Source of the DNA: Cerrena zonata
Lineage: Eukaryota > Basidiomycota > Agaricomycetes > Polyporales > Cerrenaceae
Assembly: GCA_038087015.1 (NCBI GenBank)
Contig: JASBNA010000016.1
Span: 372,001 to 436,000 of the forward strand
DNA: 64,000 nucleotides
Direction: 5' to 3'
Part shown: piece after piece, positions 21,442 to 35,066 of the stretch
Position numbering within the stretch: the first letter of the stretch is position 1
Layout of the letters: each line of letters starts with the position of its first letter
Notes under the pieces: model-generated
What the model was told of the DNA's origin: nothing
Seen by the model: only the letters and a program-made list of their open reading frames with translations
The model's database searches: none
Made by a program: the position numbers and the translations under genes

Positions 21442-22950
21442 ATGGCTGAATCGACAATATTATTGGAACACCGAGAGCATGACCCAGTTCTCATGGATGG
21501 ATCGGACATCATAGTGCTTCCTTTTGATATCCTTTTCATCGTATGGGAGTATCTCAAGGGTGATATGCCTTCCTTGTCATCTTGCGCCCTCGTTTGCCGT
21601 TCCTGGGCCTTTCCCTGCCAGCAACGGATATTTGAACACTTTGTGGTCAACTTGCTGATACCTTTGCACTGGGGATTCTTTCCGCCTATCGATGTAGCCA
21701 AAGGCATGCCGCCGTTATCGCCCAGACTTTCCGGCTATGTCAAACACCTTACCATTCAACCAACTAGAGACCCCAATGGTCACTTCCCCCTTCCCAAATC
21801 CGTTTTGACCGTCGACATCATCGATATTATCATGAGAAACCTAACGAACCTAGACTCACTGTCAATACAACACATGGATCTCCGTAGATCCACGGTCGCT
21901 TCTTTCGATCCTAGTCTTTTCGTTCACAAGAAGCCATTTCTTTCTCGGCTCCATTTCGAGAATGCTTACATTGGTGCCGAGGCCTTCCGTCTACTCACCT
22001 TGTTCTCAGAAATCAAGGAGCTATGTTTCAGCTTTTGTGGGACAGTTTTGCTTCCGGAGGAAGAGATCAAGATAGAACGAGCTATTCATGCTGTACCTGA
22101 GGGACTGCGTGTTTCTGCATTTCGAACTGCAAATGCTGATCTGGATTCAGTCATGAAATACTTTACTCGTCTTTTCCACATGCCCTCCCTCAAATGCTTT
22201 ACGGAGATCTTCCAGACCCTTGCATTCGGATACATCGAGTACGATCAGTGCATGATGTTCTTGCAAAACCCTCTCCTTACTCTCTCTGAGATCAGGCTTG
22301 ACTTCAGTCTCTGGTCTCATATATGCATGTGTGAGTTTCCGAGACTATTTCTTGAAGTATTATCCAAAATGGCATCTAACATGTCGAAAAAGCTAGCCTA
22401 GACTGGAACAAGCTCAATCGGAGTCTGGAATGCCATCCATCAGCAATAGTACGGTTTTCCGTACCAATTGATTATTCCACCGAGAACTTCTCGCTCTCTG
22501 TGGATAGGATGAATCAGTTGCCGAGCCAGATCACGCATCTTAGTCTCGTAATATGGTATCCAAACCCGCAATCTATAACCGAAGTCGAGAATTGGAATCA
22601 ATCAGGGGCATGGAAGGCCTGGAATCGGGTACTCGGTCGTCGTCCCTATTTAAAGGAGGTTTCTGTGTTGTTATGCTTGATTAGTGAATACGAAAACGGC
22701 GATGAAGAGAGCGTACAACGTCAGCGGAAACTGTTCGATGACATGAAGCACTTAGCAAGAGCGGAATTCAGAGGGTTTTTGGAAAGAGGTGTATTACGCG
22801 TGCAAGATTTCGATCATCATCGTTGCATCTATCCAGGTATGAAGAGATTTTTCTGACATTCGCATAAGTATAAGCTGACTTGAGTTATCTGTAGATTCTC
22901 AATTCATGGTGTCTATGGAGTCTCAGTGTCAGCTCCTTGAACACAATTAG
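21442..22950 (+). CDS. F-box protein
   Basis: Likely substrate-recognition subunit of an SCF ubiquitin ligase. The ATG at 21442 gives MAESTILLEHREHD. The F-box is at about aa 22-60: IIVLPFDILFIVWEYLKG, then SSCALVCRSWAFPCQQRIFEHF. The rest has the LRR-like, Leu/Phe-spaced character of Agaricomycete F-box proteins (LTNLDSLSIQHMDL, FLSRLHFENAYIG, EIKELCFSFCG). Introns: 22331-22401 (donor GTGAGT, acceptor CCTAG) restores frame into YWNKLNRSLECHP; a second, from the GTATGA donor after YP to the TGTAG acceptor, adds DSQFMVSMESQCQLLEHN-stop at 22950. Without the second intron the frame would stop at 22856. Such F-box genes are highly expanded in this class, so no orthology is claimed. Confidence 0.85.
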
Positions 22951-23421
22951 ATGATGCGAGGTTTTTAGCAAATCCACAAATCCGTCAATTCACATTTGAT
23001 GGAGTTAATGAAGTTTGAATGTTATGTATTAGTATCTTCCCCACACTGAAATTGAAACGTTTCTGCGGACATCATCCCCCTTGAATGTGTCACCGATACT
23101 GAAGAAGGCTGAAGAAGGCTGTCATTGTCACAGTGGCATCTTGATCGGAAGCATCGCCGTTTATGGGAGCCCAAGGTTATATAACCTTTGAAAGTATTGC
23201 TAGGGTGATTCTAGCTAGTTGCCGTGTGCGACACTGTATAATCCGTACACATGGATCAATACTAGTCCGTTGTGTTACTCCAGGTGAGGTCATTGAAGTG
23301 ACGGTCGCAGTAAAGTTTCACTCAAATTCACTGGTAAAGCATTTTGATGGATCAACAACGTCACACAACCACGATAAGATTAGATGCTACCTCTTGCCTT
23401 TTACCTTCGTGACCCTACATA
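22951..23421. other. Intergenic region upstream of SKI2
   Basis: This 471-bp stretch follows the F-box gene on the same strand. It contains a short direct repeat (GAAGAAGGCT twice near 23101-23120). The Ski2 promoter and 5' UTR must lie here. Nothing else was recognised. Confidence 0.4.
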
Positions 23422-26400
23422 ATGCCAATGGATGCAACCGACAAACATGCGTTGATAGATGCGATAGTAAACCCGAGGCCTGAAAATGCTGAGAAAGTAC
23501 TCTCAGAGATCAACCTCTCAACTCTGCCATCTCGCGAACAGGTGCATGCCGAGATAGAGAACGAACTTCTCTTGCCGAAGGCCAAGCTGCCGGCACATTG
23601 GCTACCTACATATCAAATGTGAGGCTTGTAATGTTGTCGTACCAATATACGCTAATTAACAACTAACGTTAGACACTGGGAACATGATCTCTCGATTCCA
23701 TCGTTATTAACTTTCCAGCCTTCGGCGCCTCCAACTACGCTTGGGTTTGTGAGGTCCGGGCTACACGGTCGTGTTACTGGTTATACTGAGGTGCCTCATA
23801 AGATTGATGATAATGTTAATGAGCTGACAGATTAAACGCAGATACCCAATCCAAAACCGAATACAGGTTTAACCTCAACTTCCCTGGACCGTGCCCCAGG
23901 TCCTAGTAACAACTTTGTGAGAGGAAAGTCAGGATATGTACCTTTCTGGCCAGGAGGAATGGACGATGTCGCGAAGGAATCTGCTTCTGTGATAGATCTG
24001 AACGACGAGTCTCAGGGTCTTAAGTCAATACCTCCAGGATTCAGTCGAGGCCTTCGTCTACCTGGTGATGAAGCAGAAAGTCATATCCTTTCTACCCTCA
24101 AGTTTCCTGTTCGACCACAGCAAAATGGCACCGAAGTACTGATTCTATGATGTTTCATTAATACCACGTTACTCATGAGTGCTATTCAGACTCCTGACGG
24201 TGAAACTCAGATCTTGGAGGAAGTTTCCGACGCAGAAATACCATTGATAAATGGGGATGGTGATTTCAACATTGATAGTCTCCTACCGACTACGGTGGGT
24301 GAACTGTCAAATCTGTCAAATCATTTTGTTCATGATGTTAATTTGTCTTTTATGTAGACCTCCCGTTTGAATCCTACATCCCCTGTGCAACGTACGACTC
24401 GAAAGGCAAATATACAGAAGCGTGACTGGGCACATGTTATAGACATCAATAAACCTATGACCAATTTTCATGAACTTGTACCGGAGATGGCGCATAAGGT
24501 TTGTTATGGAATCGAACACAAAGCTCTGGTCTCACAGTATCTCTCAGTATCCTTTCGAACTGGACATCTTCCAGAAAGAAGCTGTATATCATCTGGAGAT
24601 GGGAGACTCCGTCTTTGTTGCGGCTCATACATCTGCTGGTAAGACTGTGGTCGCCGAGTATGCTGTAGCATTGGCAGCAAAACATATGACTAGGTGAGTA
24701 GGTGTGACTTTGATAATATAATCAACTGACTGATTGAGATTGCATTCAATCAAAATAGAGCGATATATACCTCACCTATCAAGGCACTTTCTAATCAGAA
24801 GTATCGCGATTTCAAGCAAACATTTGGGTCTGCTTCGGTAGGAATTCTTACAGGAGACGTACAGATCAATCCAGAAGCCAATTGTTTAATCATGACTACT
24901 GAGATTCTACGAAGTATGCTCTACAAGGGCGCGGATCTCATACGTGATGTCGAGTTTGTGATTTTTGACGAAGTCCACTACGTTAATGATGCTGAGGTAG
25001 GCAGAAATTGGTTTTAAGCTATGTGGTTTGTGGAGGCTGAATGCCGTTCTAGCGCGGTGTCGTCTGGGAGGAAGTAATCATCATGCTTCCTGATCACGTC
25101 AACATTATTTTACTCTCTGCTACAGTACCAAACACCAAGGAGTTCGCGGATTGGGTTGGGTAAGCTTTCATATCACAAGATTGGCTCCCCTACCTGATAA
25201 ATATCACTAGCCGGACGAAGAAAAAGGATATCTATGTCATTTCCACAGCCAAGCGACCCGTTCCTCTAGAACATTATGTGTATTCCGGTAAAGATCTGCA
25301 TAAGATTGTGGATGCCAATCGCAATTTCCTCGGGTCAGGGTAAGTACATTTTGAATCGCCATGCTCACATTACTCTCCATTTATCTGCTACCTCAGTTAC
25401 CAAGCTGCCGGCGAGGCTCTACGCAGAAAACAGGATAAGGAAAGAGAAGCTGCTGGATTACCACCTGTACAAAAGTTGGGTGCCAAAGCTTCCGCGCCTC
25501 AGAGAGGCGGTCAGCGCGGCGGTGCTCAGGGTAGAGGCGGACAGCAAGGTAGGGGTGGTGGTGGTGGCCGTGGTGGAACACCTTCGCGAGGGTCGGCGCC
25601 CACTGGCCGTGGCGGTTCATCACGTTCCTTCCACCAACCTGATAAAAATCTGTATGTTCATCTCCTCGGAGTTCTGCGCAAGAAGGCACTCTTGCCTGTG
25701 GTCGTCTTCACGTTCTCAAAGAAGAAGTGTGAGGAGAATGCCGGGACATTGACGAACCTCGATATATGCTCGTCTGTTGAGAAGAGTGAGATACATGTTG
25801 CGATAGAGAAAGCGTTAGGACGACTCAACGGTAAGCAAGGAATATTTATCGTAATGCCCTACTAAATAATCTTTCTCAGAGGCCGACAGAAGGCTACCGC
25901 AGATTCGTCGTATGCGAGATCTCCTTTCTCGCGGTATCGGCGTTCATCATGGTGGCCTACTGCCAATCGTCAAGGAGGTATGTTTTAGCCGAATGCAGCG
26001 CACTCGATTGAGCTCTGACGCGACAAAAATAGGTCGTGGAGATCCTCTTCGCTCGAGGTCTCGTCAAAGTTCTCTTCGCAACGGAAACATTTGCTATGGT
26101 GAGCCGCTGACTCCTTTGATCGATAGTTGAGCTTAGCACTCAGTGTTTCATAGGGAGTCAACATGCCGGCTAAATCAGTCGTATTTTCACATATCCGAAA
26201 ACACGATGGCAAGGGTTTCCGAGACATTCTGCCTGGTGAATATACACAGATGGCCGGACGTGCAGGAAGAAGAGGTCTAGACCCTACTGGAACAGTTATT
26301 ATTGTCGCCCATGATAGCTTACCGGAGGTTTGTTCTCAATCTCTCGCGGATGTCCAGACCTTATTGACGTGGGCTATGATAGGATTCAACCCTGCGGAAT

Positions 26401-28374
26401 ATGATTCTGGGCGTCCCTTCTAAACTGCAGTCACAGTTCCGCTTGACGTATAACATGATTCTCAACTTGTTGCGTGTCGAAGCGCTGCGGGTCGAAGAAA
26501 TGATTAAAAGGAGTTTCTCCGAGAATGCCTCACAAAAGTTGCTTCCGGATCAGCAAGTGAGAGTTGTCGAGGTGTGCATGATTCACATAGCATTGTTTAT
26601 ACACGACTGCGCTAACATTGATGCTAGAGTGAGAAACGACTGGCGAAACTTGCGAAGCTGGAGTGCGACGTTTGCACGCCTGACATCAGTCAATTTTACG
26701 ATGATGAGTATGACATTGTAGGGCTCAATAGTCATCTCATCTCGCTTGCCTCCAAGACAAGTTTCTTCTTCCATCCCGGGCGAGTTGTGATCCTTCGGAA
26801 TGGAGTCAGTGCGATTGTATTTTCTGCATAGCCGATGTTTTCTGACATGATCTGATTTATAGCATTTTAAATGGAACATCGGAGTGCTTCTCAAACAGAC
26901 AACTGCTCATGTTGTGCCTCAGTCCGGCCGTCGAGAGAAAATAAAAATGTATGATATTCTCGCACTAGTAACGCCAGAGACGAAAGATGGGAAACATGGT
27001 AAGTCTCCTTTCATGTTCTCTGTTTACTCCCAAGGATCTTCATTCATTCGTCAGATATAGACGGCACTGTCGTTCCTCCAAGATGGCCGCCGAGGCCGTC
27101 AGATGTGGATGATACTGGGGACACCTACGAGCACCGTAGTATTGACACGAACAGTATTTCTATGGTCACAAATGCGACTATTAAGGTACGTCTTCTCGGG
27201 GATGACATTTTTTTGAGTGGCCTTTGCTTATGATAAATGATCCTTAGGCCGATTTCACATTGATAATCACTCAACATCGTATCTCCTCTATGAATCAAGC
27301 TATTGCATCACTCAAGGATGTTTTACAGAAATGGAAAGCAGAGGGTGATGTTATTCCTGAAGTCGATTGGACTACTAAGATCAAGGCGTTGGAGTTCCAA
27401 GACACTCTTCGTGCAAGAGATGAACTGGTAGCTAATTTACCAAAGTACGGATGCACTTTGTGTGAGGATTTCGAACAGCACGTATGTCATCGTTGTCTCT
27501 CCAGATGTTCTATGTCTAACTTCAGGACATTAGTATGCAGTAACCAATGGCGAGAAGGTCTTACGAGCGAACATCGCTCTGTTAAAGGATGCTATATCCG
27601 AACAGAACCTAGAGCTGATTCCTGATTACGAACAACGTATCGAGGTCCTCCAAGAGCTCAAATTCATCGACGACAATTCAACCGTCTTACTCAAAGGTCG
27701 AGTAGCATGTGAAGTACGTCCCCTTCTTTACCACATTATCTCTCCCACCAAAACTAACATGACCCCCAGATCAACTCCGCAAACGAACTCGTCCTCACCG
27801 AACTCATCCTCGAAAACACTCTCGCAGCATACGAACCCGAAGAAGTCGTCGCACTCCTCTCCTGCTTCGTCTTCCAAGAAAAGACAGACGTCGAACCCAT
27901 CATCCCGCCTAAATTGATCGAAGGTAGGGACGCTATCATGGCTATTTCCGATCGTATCGAGAGGGTACAAGAGTCGCATAAGGTTCCTGGAGAGGAGTTT
28001 AGGGCGTTGAAGTTTGGACTTGTGGAGGTGGTTTATGAGTGGGCTAAGGGAATGGTAAGCGTTGAAGTATCCTTCTGCCTCCAATTTTATCTGATAGAGA
28101 CCCAATTGTGTTCCTCAGCCATTTGAGCAGATCACAGACCTTACGGATGTTGCTGAGGGTACCATCGTTCGATGCATTACGAGGCTGGACGAGACATGTC
28201 GAGAGGTTAGGGATGCGGCTCGTGTCATCGGAGACGCGGAACTATTCAAGAAGATGGAAGAAGCACAAATCAAAATCAAACGAGATAGTACGTCCCCTCA
28301 TCATCATCCCCTCGTTTCCGTTACCGATACACTTACTTTGTGCAGTTGTATTCGCAGCAAGTCTGTATTTCTAG
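23422..28374 (+). CDS. SKI2: Ski2, DExH-box RNA helicase of the Ski complex
   Basis: Helicase of the cytoplasmic Ski complex, which feeds mRNA 3'-5' to the exosome. The ATG at 23422 gives [13 protein letters not shown]. The N-terminal arm includes [18 protein letters not shown]. Helicase motifs: [10 protein letters not shown]-like [17 protein letters not shown]; Walker A AHTSAGKT; Ib [19 protein letters not shown] box [14 protein letters not shown] motif ILLSATVPN; RecA2 [34 protein letters not shown]; motif [16 protein letters not shown] Gly/Arg-rich insert (about 25480-25620) sits between RecA1 and RecA2. The arch/insertion and DSHCT C-terminal domains follow ([19 protein letters not shown], then AVTNGEKV..., [17 protein letters not shown], and [13 protein letters not shown]), ending [13 protein letters not shown]. 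About 18 introns, all near 50-60 nt. Expected length about 1,200 aa, normal for Ski2. Confidence 0.96.
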
Positions 28375-28697
28375 AGGTCATGAACCAACGCTGTATCACT
28401 TCGTCTTCACACAATGGATTATTCACATTCAACACTGATCACACCGCAGCAACGAGAGAGTGATTATCCTCATGAGCCCAATATATAGCGTACGAAACCA
28501 ATACAAATGAGCAGGTAATAAAGCTAGAGAAAAGAGCAAGGGAGTGGAGACACCTCAGAAAACGACAATTAAGTAGAACAAGTATCTCGGAGCCACCCCT
28601 CCATCACATCTCCTTTTGCCAAAGTGTGTGTTGCTGTTACGAGAGTTTGATGATGATAACAAACAAAGCAATTCAACCAACGAAGGACGAGAAGGGT
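28375..28697. other. Convergent 3' UTR region (SKI2 / calnexin)
   Basis: This 323-bp stretch lies between two convergent stop codons. No coding or repeat signal was seen; it should hold both polyadenylation sites. Confidence 0.45.
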
Positions 28698-30704
28698 TTA
28701 CTTCCGCTTCTTAACGGGGGTATCGGCAGACTTCGCGCCGCCTGCTGGGGCGACAGGAGCTTTCTCTTCCTTTTTCTTGTCATCAGGAGTGGGAGCATCG
28801 GTCTTCTTAGTCGACTGCAATAACATATAAGTTTAGGTACGTTGTATAATGAAGTGAAATGACAAACCTTGGTGACAGCTGGTTGTGAACCGCCGACGAG
28901 GCCGAGGAGGGCACCAATCATACCGAAGAAGGTAATAAGAGTGACAGCGATAGCGGCACCAGTCTCAGGTTGAGTCTTGAAGGCGTTGAGTGGGTCGACC
29001 TTGGCAGCCTCGACGAAAGTGAAGACCTTTGAGCGGATGAAGGTAACAGGATCCTCCTTGAAGGTAACAGCGGTCTCCTCCTCATCCTCGTCAACCTTGG
29101 CGGCAGCCTTCTCAGCGGCCTCCTCGATAGCGTGCTTCACGAAGTAAGTCTCGTCAGCGAGCTTCTTGGCGTCCTCGACGGAGTGACCGATGTAGATGTT
29201 GTCGAAGAGGATGTCCTCAGTCATAGTCCAGAGTTCGATACCAACACCGCCCTGTAAACAACAAAGTAAATAAATGTTCTTTAACAAGTAAGGAAGGAAT
29301 GCTTACAATGGGCTTAAGGCTCTTGACGGGGGTAAGGTCCTCGAAGAAGGCAGGGTTGTCAATCTTACGAGGAGCCCACTCGCCCTTGTAGGCGGGGTTG
29401 TCAACCAGAGGAGCGAACCACTTGCCCTTGTAGTCGGGGTTGGGCTTGAAGGGACGTTTCCATTCACCACATCCAGGAGCGGCTTCACACTTGGGGTTAC
29501 GGATAGAGGGGGCGATCCATTCACCGTCTTCCTCATCGTCCCACTCCTCGGGCTTCTCAGCGTCGGGGTCGGCGACGAGGTCAGGTTCGTCATCGAGCCA
29601 GCCCTCAGGCTTGACGGCCTCCTCATCGGGGATTTCGTAAGGAGCGTCCTCATCCCAATCTTCGGGCTATAGGAGAAATACAAATTAGTATCCAGGACAG
29701 AATGAGATATTGAAATGCTCAAAATGAAACAAACCTTCTTGGCATCGGGATCAGGGATCTTCTTCTGGTCAACCCAGTCCTCAGGCTTCTTGTCATCAGG
29801 GTCCTCAATCTCCTTAGGAGGGTTGACAGCAGGAGTGAAGTCCTCGAGGAGGTTACCGAGGTTCTCGCTCTCACCGTTGAATCGGACATCGTATGTGTTG
29901 TTGGGGCTATTAAAGAGTACGAATATTAGTGAATGGTTCAGAAAAACGCGTGGGAATGAATGAACACGTACTGGAGAATGAGAGTGTACAAGTTAGTGAG
30001 CTTCTGGATCGAAGGACGAGGGGGTTGCTTGAGGTGCTTCTCTTCAAACTCGCCAGTAACAGGGTTCTTGTGGCGGAAGATGAAGTGAACCTAGGGATAT
30101 TTAAGTCAACACACTGCTGAAACGCGTGACATATGTAGGAATACATACCTTAGTTCCAGGGCAGGTCAAGTCGGGACCAAACATGATAGTCCAAGGAGTC
30201 TTGTCAGAGAACTCCTTACCGGCGGTCTGGAAACCATCTTCAAGCAACTTGAGGTAACCACCACCGCAGTTACCACCCTTCTGGTACTTGACTTCGTATT
30301 GGACAACCAAAGGCTTCTCACTGAAGTCAATAGACTTCGGGAAGGCAGCCGAGATAGCATGATGGGCAGCTTTGTTCTTTGCTACCAAACCCTTGTCGCC
30401 CTCAATGGCAGACTCTGAAGGGTCTTCGACTTCCCATTTGCCAACATAGCTGAAAGTCTCGCCACCGACTGGGGTCTTCTTGGTGGCCTCCGAGGGTGTC
30501 CACCGTTCTGACCAGTCGTCCGTGAATTGTTCAAGGAAAGGGGCCTTGACTTCAGTTGCCTGTGTGGTATGTGCTGTCAGTGTACTGTACGCGCTTACGG
30601 ACGAGTGTCGTCACACGTACCTTGAAGACGGGTTTAGATTCCTCTGCAGAGGCGACGCTGGAAGCAGCGACGACGAGCAGAGCAGAAAGCGCTACACTTC
30701 GCAT
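28698..30704 (-). CDS. CNX1: Calnexin, ER lectin chaperone
   Basis: Type I ER membrane chaperone that binds monoglucosylated N-glycans. The ATG at 30704 gives a signal peptide [20 protein letters not shown]. The luminal lectin domain has [55 protein letters not shown] and KQPPRPS. The P-domain carries repeated motif 1 ([40 protein letters not shown]) and motif 2 ([19 protein letters not shown] and two related blocks). IGIELWT-like [19 protein letters not shown] closes the lectin domain. The TM helix is [24 protein letters not shown] Lys-rich tail ends TPVKKRK, a basic ER-retention type signal. About six exons with short introns. Length (about 540-560 aa) is standard. Confidence 0.96.
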
Positions 30705-31066
30705 TGTGTACGAAGGACCGAGACGAGGATAAGTAGTAGAGAAATGAGGGAAAGAGGTAAGAGCTTGAGAGAGAGGTTGCAGCTTAACCGCCAACTAATA
30801 ATGGATTCAGCTGTTCCCCGTGCCACGTAGCCTTTCCATCCCCTTCCACCTTCCCACGCTCCAGACACGCTATCCTCTCAGCTCTCTCTCTTACTCTCGC
30901 ATGCTCACGGGAACATCGGGAATCGGAAAAACATCTCTCGTATTCACAGCTCTAATACACTACATACAACGTACACAAAATAACACACGCTCTATCCAAG
31001 CAAGTCTGCATGCCCCGATGCCGATAACGCGAGCTATCATACCAGAGTCAATCGAAGCCATTGACA
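30705..31066. promoter_or_regulatory. Calnexin promoter / Snu114 3' flank
   Basis: This 362-bp stretch lies between two same-strand (minus) genes. It must hold the calnexin promoter and the Snu114 3' UTR. The plus-strand open frame here is a chance frame. No unfolded-protein-response element was identified by eye. Confidence 0.4.
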
Positions 31067-34000
31067 TCATAACAAGTAATCCATGCTTACCACAAACTCA
31101 TCATCAAGGTATTTCGACACCGCAATCTGGTCACCAAGACCCTTGCGTCGTCGAGTCTTGAGCACCAAATCCCTCGCAAGGGCTTGCCCAGACGCAGGCT
31201 CTAACGGTCGCAGCTTGATGCTACTATCCGCAGGGTCACCTAGAAACCGCACGTCATAAGCTTCCGCTCTAATTCATTTTGCCAAAACACGATCGGCTGG
31301 GTTGCTTACCAGGCACTATCGACCAGTGGTCAAACACCTGTAAACAGAACGCTTGTCCTTGCGTCGCCGTCCGCAGATCAGTCTCGAATCCATTAGCATC
31401 AATGACCGGAATAAGGGCCTTCACTGTATACAACGGTGACCCAGCTTTAGGTACATCTTGTGTGACATGCCCTCGTCGGCGTGCCAGAACCGTGTATACC
31501 GCCGAAATGCAGTCTGCCGGTGCTTGGACTTCGACATAGTAAATGGGTTCCATCAGCCGCGGGGTTGCCTGTCCGATGAATTCCCGTCAGTGCGGATTAT
31601 AGCCTTTTAAATTTCGTGTGAGGACTTACCATCAGGAAAGACGAGTAACAGACACGACGGGCCGTGGGTACGATCTGTCCGCCTCCGCGGAAGATCGGCT
31701 CTTGTGCTAGGCTAGCATCCAGCAGTCGGAATTTGACGTTTCGCATAGCTGAAAAGTGCACCGTTAATGAGTAACGTGGCTGGAGTAGAACGGCAATGGA
31801 GAGTGTAACGGAAATGGAAGCTTACGCTCATCACATAGAGGTCCTTCCCGCGCACCCCATTGGAAACCTTGCTTGATGTGATCTTTCACTGAACCCAGTA
31901 GCTTCTTGTCGATTTGTGATGGAAGTGTGTCGTCGAGCAAGATATTCGGTCCACTCTCGTCTGGTCCAAACGCCCAAATGGAACGCGAAGCAAGCAAATC
32001 CCACTGATACTTGTCTTGGAAGAAAGTACCCCGCTCCTTCGGTGTCATGCGCATCGTAACACGGCCATGCTCGAGGTCCTCCGCGATACCTCGCTCGAGA
32101 GGTTCCGCAATCATCGTCAACCGATTCCTAAACAGGAAACACGGCTTGTCAGACATACTCTAGAAGTGAACGAATTGCATGAACGTACTTCTTGTTTGGC
32201 GTGTCCGCATAACACTTCAACGCACTCGTCTCCAACACCGTCTCACAGAACTTCGTCACCGGATCCGACACCTTGATCTCAATCTCCGAAAACAACCTCC
32301 TCAAATCATGCATCACACAATCCAGATACAACTCTCCCGTCCCAATCAACACGTGTTCTCCACTTTCCTCCACCTTCGTCGCCACCAACGGATAACTCTT
32401 GTTGATACTTCTCAACCCCGCAAGCATCTTCGGCAACTCTGAAGGAGCTATAGGCTCAATGGCAATCTTCAGTACGGATTGTGTCATGTGTTTGATAGGT
32501 CGGAAAATATGGAGATCATCGTCCTGGTCTTCCGAATCTGCGATAGTAGCGGTTTTAGAGATGGACGCGTCGATTCCACCAAGGAGAACAAGATTTCCCG
32601 CCGCAACCTCTTCAGCGGGGATGTTATAACGCGCCTCGGCGATCCAGATATCTTCGACATAGGCCTTGGCCATATCTTCTTCGTCTTCTGGTGAATACCC
32701 TTCACCAAGAACGCGAACTTGCATTCCCTTTTTGACTGTTCCGCTGAATACACGTCCGAAGGCTCGGAAGGATTGAGCGTCGGTTGTATGGTAGAGTTTG
32801 GAGACGTGGATCATAACAGGTGCTTCGGGGTCACACGACTTCATGGCTTGTGCGCGTTCTGAGGACATAGATCCGGAGTAGATTTGTTCAATCTACAATC
32901 CCGGAAATCAGAATGGTTAATAATGAGCAGAAATAGAGAAAATTACCTTGGCAGCAGCACCCTGTATAGGCGAAGGGATGTGCTCCACGATTAAATCGAC
33001 TAAACCAACTGTAGGCCCAAAGAACTGCGCCATAACAGCCTTCAACAAAGGGCGTACATCCATCTTGTACATCACTGGCTTCAACGTGATTCCCAACTCT
33101 TTGAGAGTAGCCTTCAACGGTTCCGTCTCCTCGCTCAACACTTGTGTATACAACTTATACAACGGATCCAACACAAAGTGCACGAACGACCGAGGAGTCT
33201 CGGGGTCAGCGGGTTTCCTGGTGAATTTCCGGCTGTCGGTGTTGAAATAGACGTCTCCCCAGAGTCGAGCTGAGAAAGCATTCACGTCGAGATCACCGTA
33301 GGTGTCTGCGTACATTTGGGCGAAAGAACGGAGAGTGAAGCACCACGACATATCAGTACTTGCGAACGCGACATTGCCGTTTTCTGGGCTAAGACGAAGG
33401 TCGGGGTCAGGGTTGATGTTGCTAATGAGAACATTGATTTCTTCAATGGTGTGTTTGATCTTGTAGTATGCATCCGAGGGTTTGAGACGCAATTCCAGGA
33501 TAAGTCTGTCGAGTTTGTTCACTACCAAGGTGATCTTGACGTTCTCCTGGAGTGCGTGTCTGATAATATGTTCAGTGTTCACCATAGCGCCTTCAACAAC
33601 GTCAACAACGAGGACGACACCGTCAACAAGACGAATTGCCGACGCCACTTCGTCCACAAAGTTAACGTGTCCAGGGGTGTCGATGAGGTGGACAAGATGG
33701 GATTTTCCAGCACTGTTTTGAAGGACTAGAGACATGGGTGAGGATTTGATAGAGATTCCGCGTTCTCGTGAAAGGATATGAGTGTCGGTATACCGTGTCT
33801 GCAAATATCACACTACTCGGTGATTTAGTACACCCTGTAAATAGTTGGAAAACGAACCTCGTGATCTGAATCCCAAGCAAGTTTATGTGTCTCAAAGACA
33901 AGCATATCCATAAGTGCCGTTTTTCCATGGTGGAGATGTCCGACTACAGCAACATTTCGTACGAACTCCGGGAAAGCAGTCATATTGAGGAGGAAGCTAT

Positions 34001-34493
34001 CCACCTTAATTAGTTTGGAGAAGGTAAGGACGCGTACTTCAAGGGGCTCACCTTTTGTCAAACCGCGTTTCAGGCATATCTTTCTCCTGCACAGTCCATT
34101 TTCGTACTTTCACAGGAGCGATGACAGGCTCAGTAAGTGGTTGCGCGTCCTCCTCCTGAACCAATGTCTCGACGTCTTCGCCATAGACCTCCGAAGCAGA
34201 GGGGTAGTATTTCTTGTCTTCATGCAATACTACAGCATTATGTACCGGTTCTATCCAAAAGCAATTTACACTCCCGGTTCAGTGAGGGGGACAACTACGA
34301 ATGACATACCATCAACTTCCATTAAAGCATTATCCTCTGGTACGGGCATGGGCTCGTCATCAAACCCCTCCAAGGGTGCAGCATGCTGTGGAGGTTGTTG
34401 ATAATCATCCTGGGGAATCTGGTCCTCATCATCCGAGTCGAGGTCTGCACCAATGTAGTTTCCAAACTCGTCATAATCTTCGAGGGATGCCAT
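31067..34493 (-). CDS. SNU114: Snu114, U5 snRNP EF-2-like GTPase
   Basis: Spliceosomal GTPase of the U5 snRNP that controls U4/U6 unwinding and spliceosome disassembly together with Prp8 and Brr2. The ATG at 34493 gives [19 protein letters not shown] and an acidic N-terminus. An in-frame GTG extension upstream is not used. G-domain motifs: G1 GHLHHGKT (as in human EFTUD2), G2 region [11 protein letters not shown]3 DTPGHVNF, G4 NKLD. Downstream EF-2-like domains include [115 protein letters not shown] and [19 protein letters not shown]. It ends [19 protein letters not shown]. About nine exons. Expected length about 970 aa, typical of Snu114. Confidence 0.97.
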
Positions 34494-35066
34494 ACCAGCA
34501 AGTTCAAGTAAAGTTGTAGCGTGTTTTTCAACCACAGAGAGGGTTGGTAATTTTCGGGGAAGCGTAGGTCAGTCAAGACCTACTATCAGAGAAGTATTAG
34601 TAGAACCCGTTGAAAGAGGGAAGGGGTAAGTGGTCTCAGGCTGGAGAGACGAGTCGAGTACAGGCAATACTTTCAGCACCGCAAGATTCAAGGATTGCAC
34701 AAGGGTGTTTTCTTTCGGAATATTTTCTGGCAGATAAGGGTTGATAAGTCCTTTTCTGGAATGATCGATCTAATTCAGCGTTTAGAATCTTAGATCACTC
34801 CTTATATTACAATTCTCCGGATACCTGTTTGCGCTTATTTGGCTTGCCGTTTTCCTTTTCTTGGTAACAGGTGTTGTTCATTCGGAATGGTCACTGGCTG
34901 TTTCACCTGTTCTTTCAAGTTTGTAGGTATGCCCCCTTCCCATTACAGCTTTTCTGTCTGATGTACATTGTAGTACGCCGGAGCAGAGCGTCGGCGGACC
35001 TTGTCGTCATATACGGAGAGTAAGTCTGCCAGGCACCAGTTCAATCATTTACTACAAGCATCCACA
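34494..35066. promoter_or_regulatory. Divergent promoter region between SNU114 and PFD1
   Basis: This 573-bp stretch lies between divergent ATGs and so must contain two promoters. No TATA box was identified. Confidence 0.45.

Noticed and set aside
30820..31161. Plus-strand frame containing TSGIGKTSL, which looks like a P-loop
   Set aside because: It overlaps the Snu114 3' end antisense, has no other nucleotide-binding motif and cannot be extended; a chance match.
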